A DNA stretch of 11,309 bases from an uncultured Oscillospiraceae bacterium (lineage in GTDB: Bacteria > Bacillota > Clostridia > Oscillospirales > Acutalibacteraceae): positions 1 to 11,309 of the forward strand of contig CAJUNQ010000095.1 in NCBI GenBank assembly GCA_910587835.1, in the 5' to 3' direction. A model generated the notes under the pieces. It had not been told where the DNA came from. It worked only from the letters and a program-made list of their open reading frames with translations, and searched no databases. A program made the translations under genes and the position numbers. Shown piece after piece: positions 5,939 to 11,309 of this stretch; position 1 is the stretch's first letter, and each line of letters opens with the position of its first letter.

Positions 5939-6778
5939 ATGTATTCCTTTCCCATCGGCGTATTGCTGGAATCCTTCCAGATGGACACCATAAAGGCCCT
6001 GGACAAGGCCAAGGAGCTGGGGCTCGCCGGGGTGCAGATTCGGGTGACAGACGGGGACCTGACCCCGGAGAATATGACCGCTGAAAAGCGCCGGGAGCTG
6101 CTGAAGGCTGTGAAGGACCGGGGGCTGATTGTCTCCGCCCTGTGCGGGGACATCGGCAGGTTTGACGACCCGGACAAGAACCCCGGGATGGTTGAGCGCA
6201 GCAAGCGTATTCTGGACATGGCCAAGGATTTGGAGACCGATGTGGTGACCACCCACATCGGCGTGGTGCCAGAGGACAAGTCCCACCCCCGCTATGGGGT
6301 GATGCAGGAAGCCTGCAGCCAGCTTGCAGGCTATGCGGATGAGCTGCACGCTCATTTCGCCATTGAGACCGGCCCCGAGACCGCTGCCACCCTGAAGGGC
6401 TTTCTGGACGGGCTGCATTCCACCGGCGTGGCGGTGAACCTGGACCCGGCCAACTTTGTCATGGTTACCGGCGACGACCCGGTGCAGGCAGTGCACACCC
6501 TGAAGGACTATATTGTCCACACCCACGCCAAGGACGGCCGCCGGCTGCGGTATGTGGAGCCGGAGATTGTGTACGGCCTGAAGGAGAAGGATATGCTGGG
6601 CAGCAGCTCCTTCGTTGAGCTGCCTCTGGGCGAGGGAGACGTGGATTTTGCCAACTATCTGAAAGCCTTGGAGGACATTGGCTACAAGGGCTTCCTCACC
6701 ATTGAGCGTGAGGTGGGCGACGACCCGGCAGGCGATATTGTTACCGCGGTGAAGTTTTTGCAGGGACTGATCGGATAA
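5939..6778 (+). CDS. Sugar phosphate isomerase/epimerase-like TIM-barrel protein
   Basis: The protein has 279 residues and the AP-endonuclease-2/xylose isomerase-like TIM-barrel fold. The expected metal-binding residues of the family are all present: E143 in A-I-E-T-G-P-E, D169 in V-N-L-D-P-A-N-F, H196 in V-H-T-H-A-K-D-G, and E256 in L-T-I-E-R-E. H106 (T-T-H-I-G) lies on the barrel face as well. An active divalent-metal isomerase, epimerase or lyase is therefore likely; the substrate is not identifiable. ATG 5939 follows AAAAGGAG (5923-5930) eight bases upstream, in a very AT-rich 30-base spacer after the oxidoreductase gene, with which it forms a unit. Related proteins include inositol-pathway enzymes (IolE/IolI type), ketose 3-epimerases and the catalytic subunit of C-glycoside deglycosidases. 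A hairpin follows downstream. Confidence 0.88.
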   Translation: MYSFPIGVLLESFQMDTIKALDKAKELGLAGVQIRVTDGDLTPENMTAEKRRELLKAVKDRGLIVSALCGDIGRFDDPDKNPGMVERSKRILDMAKDLETDVVTTHIGVVPEDKSHPRYGVMQEACSQLAGYADELHAHFAIETGPETAATLKGFLDGLHSTGVAVNLDPANFVMVTGDDPVQAVHTLKDYIVHTHAKDGRRLRYVEPEIVYGLKEKDMLGSSSFVELPLGEGDVDFANYLKALEDIGYKGFLTIEREVGDDPAGDIVTAVKFLQGLIG

Positions 6779-6782
6779 GGTT

Positions 6783-6804
6783 CAGGGGCGGAAAGCAGCC
6801 CCTG
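6783..6804 (+). repeat. Small hairpin directly after the isomerase gene
   Basis: CAGGGGC (6783-6789) pairs perfectly with GCCCCTG (6798-6804) around an eight-base loop, beginning five bases after the stop codon. No T-run follows, so it probably protects or pauses the 3' end rather than terminating transcription. Confidence 0.5.
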
Positions 6805-6814
6805 GCCATGGATG

Positions 6815-6866
6815 GGAATACGGAAGACGCCCCCGCCGGGGAGGGTCTTCCGTATTCCTTAAATTT
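6815..6866 (+). terminator. Long hairpin, probable terminator of the sugar unit
   Basis: A perfect 14-bp stem (6815-6828 with 6845-6858) carries an inner CCCC/GGGG stem (6831-6834/6838-6841). It is followed by CTTAAATTTT, so the U-run is interrupted. The stem strength and location between two transcription units support termination, though the broken T-tract lowers certainty. Confidence 0.72.
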
Positions 6867-6878
6867 TGTGAAAACGGG

Positions 6879-6907
6879 TTGTAAAATGGCAAAAACAGTG
6901 CTAGAAT
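6879..6907 (+). promoter_or_regulatory. Promoter of the YitT-HD-ABC run, with extended -10
   Basis: TTGTAA (6879-6884) and TAGAAT (6902-6907) are separated by 17 bases, and TG at 6899-6900 gives an extended -10 element. The start codon is 38 bases downstream. Confidence 0.7.
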
Positions 6908-6944
6908 GCATAGGTGATCAAAATTATTCTGGAGGGATCGAGGA

Positions 6945-7838
6945 ATGGACGAGGAAAGTCTCAAGCATCCCCGGCAGCTGTTCAGCCGGGAAAAGGTACT
7001 GAATTTTCTGCTCATCAACGGGGGTGTGCTGCTGCTGTCGCTGGGGGTCTACTTTTTCAAGTTCCCCAACAACTTCTCTACCGGCGGCGTCAGCGGCCTG
7101 GCCATTATTTTCGGCAAGCTGATTCCGGCGGAGTGGCTCTCGCCGGCCACCATGATGTGGATAATCAACATGGTCCTGCTGGTGGTGGGCTTTGTGTTTT
7201 TGGGCCGGGGCTTTGGCTTTTGGACAGCCTATTGCAGCCTGGTGTTCTCGCTGGAGACCTGGGTGTTGGAGAAGCTCTGCCCCATGAAGGCCCCCTTTAC
7301 CGACCAGCCCCTGTTGGAGCTGTGCTTTGCCATGATGCTGCCCGCAGTGGGCTCGGCGCTGCTGTTCAACTGCAACGCGTCCAGCGGCGGCACGGACATT
7401 GTGGCCATGATACTGAAAAAATATACGGGTCTGGACGATATCGGCAAGGCTCTTTTTGTCAGCGACAGCCTGATTGCCCTGTCCTCCTGCTGGATTTTTG
7501 GAATGCGGACCGGGCTGTTCTCTCTGCTGGGCCTGTTTATGAAGGCTTTTCTGGTGGACTCGGTGATTGAGAACATCAATCTGTGCAAGTTTTTCGCCAT
7601 TGTCACCAGCAAGCCCCAGGAGATATGCGACTATATTATTACCCAGCTGAACCGCAGCTCTACGGTGATCGACGCGGTGGGGGCCTACTCCCATCTGGGC
7701 TGCAAGGTGGTGCTGATCGCCTGCCGCCGGGGAGAGGCCGTGCACCTGCGCCAGAAGTGCAAGCAGCTGGACCCAAAGTGCTTTATGTTCATCACTAATA
7801 CCAGTGAGATTATAGGAAAAGGCTTTCGCGGCGTGTGA
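6945..7838 (+). CDS. YitT family membrane protein (DUF161 plus DUF2179)
   Basis: This 297-residue protein has the two-part YitT architecture. The N-terminal part (about 18-215) is an integral membrane domain with several hydrophobic helices and the conserved small-residue motifs N-N-F-S-T-G-G-V-S-G-L-A and N-A-S-S-G-G-T-D-I-V. The C-terminal part (about 220-290) is a soluble DUF2179 domain. The family is widespread in Bacillota. It is thought to be transporter-like, but its substrate is not established and nothing here identifies one. ATG 6945 follows GGAGGG (6931-6936) with eight bases between. It leads a same-strand run with the HD gene 24-40 bases downstream, so co-transcription is likely. 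Confidence 0.92.
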   Translation: MDEESLKHPRQLFSREKVLNFLLINGGVLLLSLGVYFFKFPNNFSTGGVSGLAIIFGKLIPAEWLSPATMMWIINMVLLVVGFVFLGRGFGFWTAYCSLVFSLETWVLEKLCPMKAPFTDQPLLELCFAMMLPAVGSALLFNCNASSGGTDIVAMILKKYTGLDDIGKALFVSDSLIALSSCWIFGMRTGLFSLLGLFMKAFLVDSVIENINLCKFFAIVTSKPQEICDYIITQLNRSSTVIDAVGAYSHLGCKVVLIACRRGEAVHLRQKCKQLDPKCFMFITNTSEIIGKGFRGV

Positions 7839-7862
7839 CACAGACAGCCCGCGGGGTCTGGA

Positions 7863-8474
7863 ATGGGAGGGAATGTTTTGGAGAATTTGCTGGACGCCTA
7901 TCGGGAGGTTTTTGTGGGCACCCTGGAAAAGTATGTGGCCCGTCCGGGCTGCGAGCAGTTTCTGGCCTGGCTGCAGGGCACGGACTTTTTTACCGCCCCG
8001 GCCAGCACCAAGTTCCACTGCGCCTGCGAGGGAGGGCTGCTGATGCACAGCGTCAATGTGTATCAGGTGATGCGGGAGCACTTTTTTGGCGAAGGCGACA
8101 GCGAGGAGAGCTTTGCCCTGTGCGGCCTGCTCCACGATGTGTGCAAGGCCCAGTTTTACAAAACCTCCACCCGCAATGTAAAAAACGAGGAGACCGGCCA
8201 GTGGGAGAAGAAGCCCTACTATATGATCGAGGACGCTTTCCCATACGGTCATGGGGAAAAATCGGTGTACCTGATCGAGCGGTTCATGCGGCTGAAGCCC
8301 GCCGAGGCGGTGGCCATCCGCTGGCATATGGGCGGCTTTGACGAGGCGGCCAAGGGCGGCAGCTTTGCCATCAGCCAGGCCTACGACAAGTATCCGCTGG
8401 CGGTGAAGCTTCATCTCTCAGACCTGGAGGCCACCTATCTGCGGGAGCATGGGACCTCGGACGTAAGAAGATAG
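7863..8474 (+). CDS. HD-domain metal-dependent phosphohydrolase
   Basis: Up to 203 residues (198 if it starts at the TTG at 7878, which has the better ribosome site). The histidines and aspartates of an HD fold are in order: H62 (L-L-M-H-S-V), H91-D92 (C-G-L-L-H-D-V-C-K), H130 (Y-G-H-G-E-K-S), H155 (I-R-W-H-M-G) and D187 (L-H-L-S-D-L-E-A). Such proteins bind divalent metal and cleave phosphomonoester or phosphodiester bonds of nucleotides; many short family members have no known substrate. It has no relA/spoT synthetase part and no GYP-type extension. The gene follows the YitT gene closely and precedes the ABC ATPase by 35 bases. The substrate cannot be named. Confidence 0.87.
   Translation: MGGNVLENLLDAYREVFVGTLEKYVARPGCEQFLAWLQGTDFFTAPASTKFHCACEGGLLMHSVNVYQVMREHFFGEGDSEESFALCGLLHDVCKAQFYKTSTRNVKNEETGQWEKKPYYMIEDAFPYGHGEKSVYLIERFMRLKPAEAVAIRWHMGGFDEAAKGGSFAISQAYDKYPLAVKLHLSDLEATYLREHGTSDVRR
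7866..7871 (+). promoter_or_regulatory. Ribosome site that may select a TTG start for the HD gene
   Basis: GGAGGG (7866-7871) lies inside the first codons if translation starts at ATG 7863, where the upstream ribosome site is weak. It is spaced six bases before an in-frame TTG at 7878, which would start the protein M-E-N-L-L-D-A-Y. TTG 7878 is therefore a serious alternative start. Confidence 0.5.
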
Positions 8475-8491
8475 CCGGGACGGGCTTTTTT
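8473..8491 (+). terminator. Weak terminator-like hairpin after the HD gene
   Basis: AGCC (8473-8476) pairs with GGCT (8483-8486) and is followed directly by a run of six T (8486-8491). The stem is only four base pairs and overlaps the HD stop codon, so it would at most attenuate transcription into the ABC genes. The ABC ribosome site starts five bases later. Confidence 0.35.
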
Positions 8492-8509
8492 AAGAAAGGA
8501 GGCGGGGCT

Positions 8510-9502
8510 GTGGACGCGGTCGCGGCCTATGAGCTGACAAAAATTCTGGGCGGCAAAACAGTCCTGCAGGGGGTGAGCTTCCAGGTGCCGGAGGGGGGCT
8601 CGATGGCCTGCGTGGGCAGGGAGGGGGCGGGAAAGACCACCCTGGCCCGGCTGATGGCCGGACTGGGACGGCCCAGCTCCGGCGAGTGCAGCGTGCTGGG
8701 GCTGTCGCCCTCCTACGAGTCTGCCCGGCTGCATGGGATGATGGGCGTGGTGTTGGAGAGCGCTAGGCTTTACGACAGCATGAGCCTGTGGGACAACCTG
8801 CGTTTTTTCGCCGGGGCCCATCATGTCCCCAAGGACCAGGGAGTGGAGCGGGCGTCCTTTTTGCTGCGCAGGCTGAACCTGTGGGACGACCGGGAGAAGT
8901 GCCCCCAGGAGCTGCCTACCGGCGACCTGACCCGGGCCGGGCTGTGCCGGGCCCTGCTGCACCGGCCCCGGGTGCTGGTGCTGGACGAGCAGGGGGCTGG
9001 CATGGACCGGGAGACTGCCGTTCTGGTGCAGGAGCTGCTGCGCTATGTGCTGCAGGAGGAGGGGGTGAGCCTGCTGTTTTGCACCCAACACATGAACTAC
9101 GCCCAGCATGTCTGCAACAGCTTTGCCCTGCTGGACCGGGGCGTTCTGCTGGCCCGGGGAGGCATGGAGCCCCTGCGGGTGGGGGGCGGCGTGCGGCTGC
9201 GGGCGGCTCTGCGGCTGGCCGGGGGCCAGAGCGGGCCCGAGGGCTTCCGGCTGGAGGATGGGCTGTGGCAGCGGGAAATCCAGTCGGAGGATGAAATGCC
9301 CGGGCTGATTGCCAAAGTGGTGGAGCAGGGCAGGAGCCTCTATGAGGCCCGGGTCATCCGGCCCGGCCTGGAAGAAATTTATGACGCGTATCTTGCCGGC
9401 GGACGGCGGAGGGAGGCGATGTTCCATGGAGAGACGGCACGGACAGAACCAGGAGGAGAGGCCCAGGCGGCAGTCCCGGGCAGCGAAGGAGGGGCGGGCT
9501 AA
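8510..9502 (+). CDS. ABC transporter ATP-binding protein with divergent signature motif
   Basis: The protein has 330 residues with one nucleotide-binding domain (about 6-215) and a C-terminal extension. Walker A is intact (G-R-E-G-A-G-K-T-T, 36-44), as are Walker B (V-L-V-L-D-E, 155-160) and the H-loop H194 (C-T-Q-H-M). Other motifs are altered: the Q-loop position reads V-V-L-E-S (E83 for the usual Q), the signature reads P-T-G-D-L-T-R (136-142) in place of LSGGQ, and DEPT after Walker B is DEQG. ABC-2-type exporters use such a subunit to drive export; this one may have altered ATPase coupling. GTG 8510 is chosen because AAAGGAGG (8496-8502) precedes it by seven bases. The last 25 residues are a low-complexity tail that overlaps the permease gene by 77 bases. 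Confidence 0.88.
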   Translation: MDAVAAYELTKILGGKTVLQGVSFQVPEGGSMACVGREGAGKTTLARLMAGLGRPSSGECSVLGLSPSYESARLHGMMGVVLESARLYDSMSLWDNLRFFAGAHHVPKDQGVERASFLLRRLNLWDDREKCPQELPTGDLTRAGLCRALLHRPRVLVLDEQGAGMDRETAVLVQELLRYVLQEEGVSLLFCTQHMNYAQHVCNSFALLDRGVLLARGGMEPLRVGGGVRLRAALRLAGGQSGPEGFRLEDGLWQREIQSEDEMPGLIAKVVEQGRSLYEARVIRPGLEEIYDAYLAGGRRREAMFHGETARTEPGGEAQAAVPGSEGGAG

Positions 9503-10313
9503 GGGCCTGTCCTCCACCGAGCTGCTGCTGGTGCGCAAGGACCTGGGGACCATCTGGGCCCGGAACAGCCAGCGGGCGCTGCTGGTTCTGCTGCCCATCG
9601 CCCTGGCGGTGGTTTTGCCGGCGGTGTACTTTGCGGCCATCTCCCTGCTGCCGGTGGAGGAGGGGGCCCGCCTGCCCCAGGCCCTGCTGGCGCTGCTGCC
9701 CGAGTACGCGGCAGAGCTGGACTACCGCCAGAGCTGGCTGGCGGCCTTTACCGAGCTGCTGTGTCCGCTGCTGTTTTTGTGTGTGCCCATTCTCACAGCA
9801 GCGGCCTCAGCCAGCTACGCCTTTGTCACCGAGCGGGAGAGCGGCACCCTGGAGACCCTGCTGCTCACCTCCATGGACGTGAAAGCCGTGTTTCACACAA
9901 AGGTGACCAATTGCACTCTGCTGTCGGTGGTGATATCGGCCCTGGCCTTTGTGGCATACGGAATCACCACGGTGATTGCAGAGGTGTTTGCCGGAGTGCC
10001 CTTGTTTTTCAACTTTGACTGGTTGATTTTACTGGTGCTGCTGATGCCGGCGTTGTCGCTGTTTTCTGTGGTGTTTGTGGCGTTGACTGTCACACGGGTG
10101 CACAGCACCGGGGAATCGCTGCAGACCATGGGCTACCTGATTCTGCCGGTGGCCGCGCTGTACCTGGCCCAGCTGACAGGGATTTTCCGGCTGAACATGG
10201 TGGCGCTGCTGATTGCGGCGGCCGTGCTGGCAGCAGCGGATGTGGTGCTGTTCAATATGGCCAGCCGGAGCTTTACCCCTGAGAAGCTGCTGGCAGAGGA
10301 GGAAGGGGAGTAG
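9426..10313 (+). CDS. ABC-2 type permease, partner of the upstream ATPase
   Basis: This 295-residue membrane protein has a highly basic, disordered N-terminus (1-30) and about six membrane helices near 50-74, 105-133, 161-190, 198-223, 235-254 and 258-279. E-R-E-S-G-T-L-E-T-L-L-L-T (136-148) is the conserved cytosolic motif of ABC-2 permeases (NatB-like), where the ATPase couples. With the upstream ATPase it should form an exporter; the cargo is unknown. ATG 9426 is used because GGGAGG (9411-9416) lies nine bases before it and no better start follows; this gives a 77-base overlap with the ATPase gene. The frame is open further upstream, but that part does not look like protein. The protein ends in an acidic tail (E-E-E-G-E). 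Confidence 0.87.
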   Translation: MERRHGQNQEERPRRQSRAAKEGRAKGLSSTELLLVRKDLGTIWARNSQRALLVLLPIALAVVLPAVYFAAISLLPVEEGARLPQALLALLPEYAAELDYRQSWLAAFTELLCPLLFLCVPILTAAASASYAFVTERESGTLETLLLTSMDVKAVFHTKVTNCTLLSVVISALAFVAYGITTVIAEVFAGVPLFFNFDWLILLVLLMPALSLFSVVFVALTVTRVHSTGESLQTMGYLILPVAALYLAQLTGIFRLNMVALLIAAAVLAAADVVLFNMASRSFTPEKLLAEEEGE

Positions 10314-10344
10314 GCGGGAGGATTCTCCTGTCCCCAGGCTCCAC

Positions 10345-10373
10345 TTGACAGACCGGGGAAAATCTGTTAAAGT
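10345..10373 (+). promoter_or_regulatory. Promoter of the TSCPD protein gene
   Basis: A perfect TTGACA (10345-10350) is followed after 17 bases by TAAAGT (10368-10373). Only 32 bases separate the -10 box from the start codon. No terminator separates it from the permease gene, so read-through is also possible. Confidence 0.68.
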
Positions 10374-10405
10374 AAAAGGCAGTCAACAGCAAAGGAGGCA
10401 TTCTC

Positions 10406-10663
10406 ATGGAGATACACTACAAACCCCAGGGCGTGTGCAGCAGAGCCATTGACATTGTGCTGGACGGGGACACCATCCAGTCGGTGACCTTTACCGGCGG
10501 CTGCAGCGGCAACACCCAGGGGGTGGCCGCGCTGGCCCAGGGCATGACCGTGCAGGAGTATATCAAACGCTGCAAGGGCATTAAATGCGGCATGAAGAAG
10601 ACGTCCTGCCCGGCCCAGCTGGCTGAGGCGTTGGAGGAGGCTCTTAGCGCCGCCACAGTATAA
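10406..10663 (+). CDS. TSCPD domain-containing protein, TIGR03905 type
   Basis: This 85-residue protein consists of a single TSCPD domain, the small domain that also ends class II ribonucleotide reductases. The defining K-T-S-C-P-A-Q-L-A block lies at 65-73. Five cysteines (C11, C33, C56, C61, C68) are placed as in the stand-alone TIGR03905 family, which suggests metal or iron-sulfur binding or redox activity. The cellular role of the stand-alone proteins is not known; a link to nucleotide reduction is only inferred from the domain. ATG 10406 follows AAAGGAGG (10391-10398) with seven bases between and has its own promoter, so it is probably monocistronic. Confidence 0.92.
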   Translation: MEIHYKPQGVCSRAIDIVLDGDTIQSVTFTGGCSGNTQGVAALAQGMTVQEYIKRCKGIKCGMKKTSCPAQLAEALEEALSAATV

Positions 10664-10672
10664 GAACTTGGT

Positions 10673-10770
10673 TCAATAGGAGTTTGCGCCTGCCTTTTTG
10701 GCAAATTTCACTGTTGACTGTGTTGCAAACAGCAGAATTTGCTCGAAAATCCAGGTGCAAATCCTATTGA
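10673..10770. repeat. Long imperfect palindrome, about 40-base arms
   Basis: TCAATAGGA (10673-10681) pairs with TCCTATTGA (10762-10770). The stem continues with TTTGC/GCAAA (10683-10687/10757-10761), CCTG/CAGG (10689-10692/10752-10755), TTTT/AAAA (10695-10698/10746-10749) and GCAAATT/AATTTGC (10701-10707/10736-10742). One single-base bulge and small internal mismatches interrupt it. No T-run follows, so it is not a normal terminator although it lies just after the TSCPD gene. Confidence 0.75.
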
Positions 10771-10777
10771 GATGTAT

Positions 10778-10811
10778 TGTGTAAAGGGTGGTTTCACCAC
10801 CCAAATACACA
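10778..10811. repeat. Hairpin with GGGTGGT/ACCACCC core
   Basis: GGGTGGT (10786-10792) pairs perfectly with ACCACCC (10796-10802) over a three-base loop. Outside a small A-rich internal loop, TGTGTA (10778-10783) pairs with TACACA (10806-10811). It begins seven bases after the long palindrome, suggesting both belong to one structured unit. Confidence 0.68.
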
Positions 10812-10941
10812 TTGGCTGGCGGTTCATTTGTGGCAGAATGACAGAGGCTGAAAAGGCGGTGATCGACCAGCAGGAGAGAAGCGAAGCGGGAGCGTCCGGG
10901 GATGGCCTGGGCGCTCCATTCTCTTTGCCAGCCCTCTGCGA

Positions 10942-11004
10942 AGAGCGCACTTACTCACCACCCGCAAGCGGGCGGTGGTACTGCCTGCGGCAGTCGTGCG
11001 CTCT
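10942..11004. repeat. Branched inverted repeat, three-way-junction shape
   Basis: A perfect 9-bp outer stem (AGAGCGCAC 10942-10950 with GTGCGCTCT 10996-11004) encloses two separate hairpins. One is ACCA/TGGT plus CCCG/CGGG (10957-10964 with 10969-10979, three-base bulge). The other is CTGCC/GGCAG (10981-10985/10989-10993). Two hairpins inside a closing stem is an RNA-like architecture. Confidence 0.6.
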
Positions 11005-11075
11005 CCGAGGGGCGGCCCGCCGGGCGGACCTTCCCTGCCCAGTATGGACAGGCCAGCAGACGCCACCGGCGGCTT

Positions 11076-11132
11076 GTGCATCGGGCGGAGCTGCGCCGAT
11101 GCACTGGGGGCTTGGGGGCCATCGGCCACCAA
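11076..11132. repeat. Two adjacent hairpins in GC-rich spacer
   Basis: GTGCATCGG (11076-11084) pairs perfectly with CCGATGCAC (11096-11104). Next to it, TTGG plus GGCC (11112-11115, 11117-11120) pairs with GGCC plus CCAA (11124-11127, 11129-11132), with one mismatch. Neither is followed by a T-run. Confidence 0.55.
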
Positions 11133-11196
11133 TAAGCTGCGCCGGGTATATACCGGGGCATTGCTTGCTACTACTATCAGCGCCTATAAAAGAGTG

Positions 11197-11225
11197 TTGA
11201 AAGTCGTTTGCTGTCATGGTATACT
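11197..11225 (+). promoter_or_regulatory. Promoter of the right-edge gene, extended -10
   Basis: TTGAAA (11197-11202) and TATACT (11220-11225) are separated by 17 bases, with TG at 11217-11218 forming an extended -10. The start codon at 11243 follows 17 bases later, so the leader is very short. Confidence 0.72.
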
Positions 11226-11242
11226 CTATTTTAAGGACAGTG

Positions 11243-11309
11243 ATGAAGGTGCGCGAAAAAAAGAGAAAAAATGTAGTCAATATTTTGACCTGTGTTCTCT
11301 CGGCGTTAG
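11243..11309 (+). CDS. Partial gene, N-terminus of a probable exported or membrane protein
   Basis: Only 22 codons are in the window, with the frame open to the edge. The start is ATG 11243, preceded by AAGGA (11233-11237) five bases upstream and by a good promoter. The peptide has a strongly basic start (M-K-V-R-E-K-K-R-K-N) followed by a hydrophobic stretch (V-V-N-I-L-T-C-V-L-S-A-L). This is the pattern of a signal peptide or first membrane helix; the cysteine could be part of it by chance. The product cannot be identified. Confidence 0.62.
   Translation, partial: MKVREKKRKNVVNILTCVLSAL

Larger units (their letters stand above)
10664..11196. other. Non-coding region dense in inverted repeats
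   Basis: About 530 bases without a believable gene. It contains a long imperfect hairpin (10673-10770), a short strong hairpin (10778-10811), GGAGCG/CGCTCC (10889-10894/10912-10917), a branched structure (10942-11004), and stems at 11076-11104 and 11112-11132. Frames here have cysteine-, proline- and glycine-rich translations with no protein features. Composition changes from AT-rich (to about 10850) to strongly GC-rich. A dispersed intergenic repeat or an unrecognised structured RNA are both possible. Confidence 0.5.

Noticed and set aside
6924..8414. Long open frame on the minus strand (about 496 codons)
   Set aside because: It is antisense to the YitT and HD genes, which have clear families, ribosome sites and a promoter. 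Its translation is rich in H, Q and G and matches no fold; it is a by-product of high GC content.
8435..9640. Long open frame on the minus strand (about 401 codons)
   Set aside because: It is antisense to the ABC ATPase and permease, with no ribosome site or recognisable domain.
10673..10770. Long palindrome as a transcription terminator or CRISPR-like repeat
   Set aside because: No T-run follows either arm, and there are no regularly spaced direct repeats, so neither label fits.
10664..11196. tRNA or known small RNA in the structured spacer
   Set aside because: No cloverleaf with T-loop GTTCGA and acceptor pairing, and no recognisable 6S, SRP, RNase P or tmRNA core was found.
10739..11200. 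Plus-strand frame of about 153 codons in the repeat-rich spacer
   Set aside because: It begins inside the long palindrome, has no ribosome site, and its translation is rich in C, P, G and W without pattern. Its length comes from repeat sequence.

Overview
The window looks like a chromosomal segment of a GC-rich, low-GC-phylum-type Gram-positive: most likely a gut clostridium of the Oscillospiraceae kind (Flavonifractor/Oscillibacter-like). This is inferred from about 60% GC coding sequence combined with AT-rich sigma-A promoters with 17-bp spacers, strong AGGAGG-type ribosome binding sites, and a gene set typical of Clostridia (PadR plus permease-prefix membrane protein plus DUF4097, YitT family, TIGR03905 TSCPD protein, MerR/GyrI-like fusion). 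No ribosomal or other phylogenetic marker is present, so the genus is not certain.

Layout. Positions 1-143 hold a non-coding, hairpin-rich repeat-like sequence. Positions 144-2297 are a minus-strand three-gene unit read from right to left: PadR-type repressor, four-helix membrane protein with a permease-prefix domain, and a membrane-anchored DUF4097 protein. A consensus promoter (TTGACA-17-TATAAT) with an overlapping palindrome sits in front of padR, so the unit is probably autorepressed. A GC-rich structured spacer (about 2360-2525) separates it from the divergent plus-strand genes. These are a histidine phosphatase (2586-3314) with its own promoter, and a MerR/GyrI-like regulator (3430-4449) with a MerR-type promoter whose spacer is 19 bp, ending in a strong terminator at 4485-4515.

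Positions 4847-6778 carry a two-gene sugar-modifying unit: a Gfo/Idh/MocA oxidoreductase and a sugar phosphate isomerase/epimerase-type TIM barrel, with its own promoter and a terminator-like hairpin at the end. Positions 6945-10313 look like a four-gene run: YitT-family membrane protein, HD-domain phosphohydrolase, an ABC ATPase with an unusual signature motif, and an ABC-2 permease overlapping it by 77 nt. Then comes a small monocistronic TSCPD-domain protein (10406-10663). About 530 bases of non-coding DNA full of inverted repeats follow. At the right edge a promoter leads into the first 22 codons of a protein with a signal-like N-terminus (from 11243).

No CRISPR array, transposase, phage gene, tRNA or rRNA was seen. 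The least conventional material is the structured intergenic DNA (1-144, 1889-1977, 10673-11132), the probable internal translation start inside the MerR/GyrI gene, the divergent ABC ATPase, and the unassigned oxidoreductase/isomerase pair.
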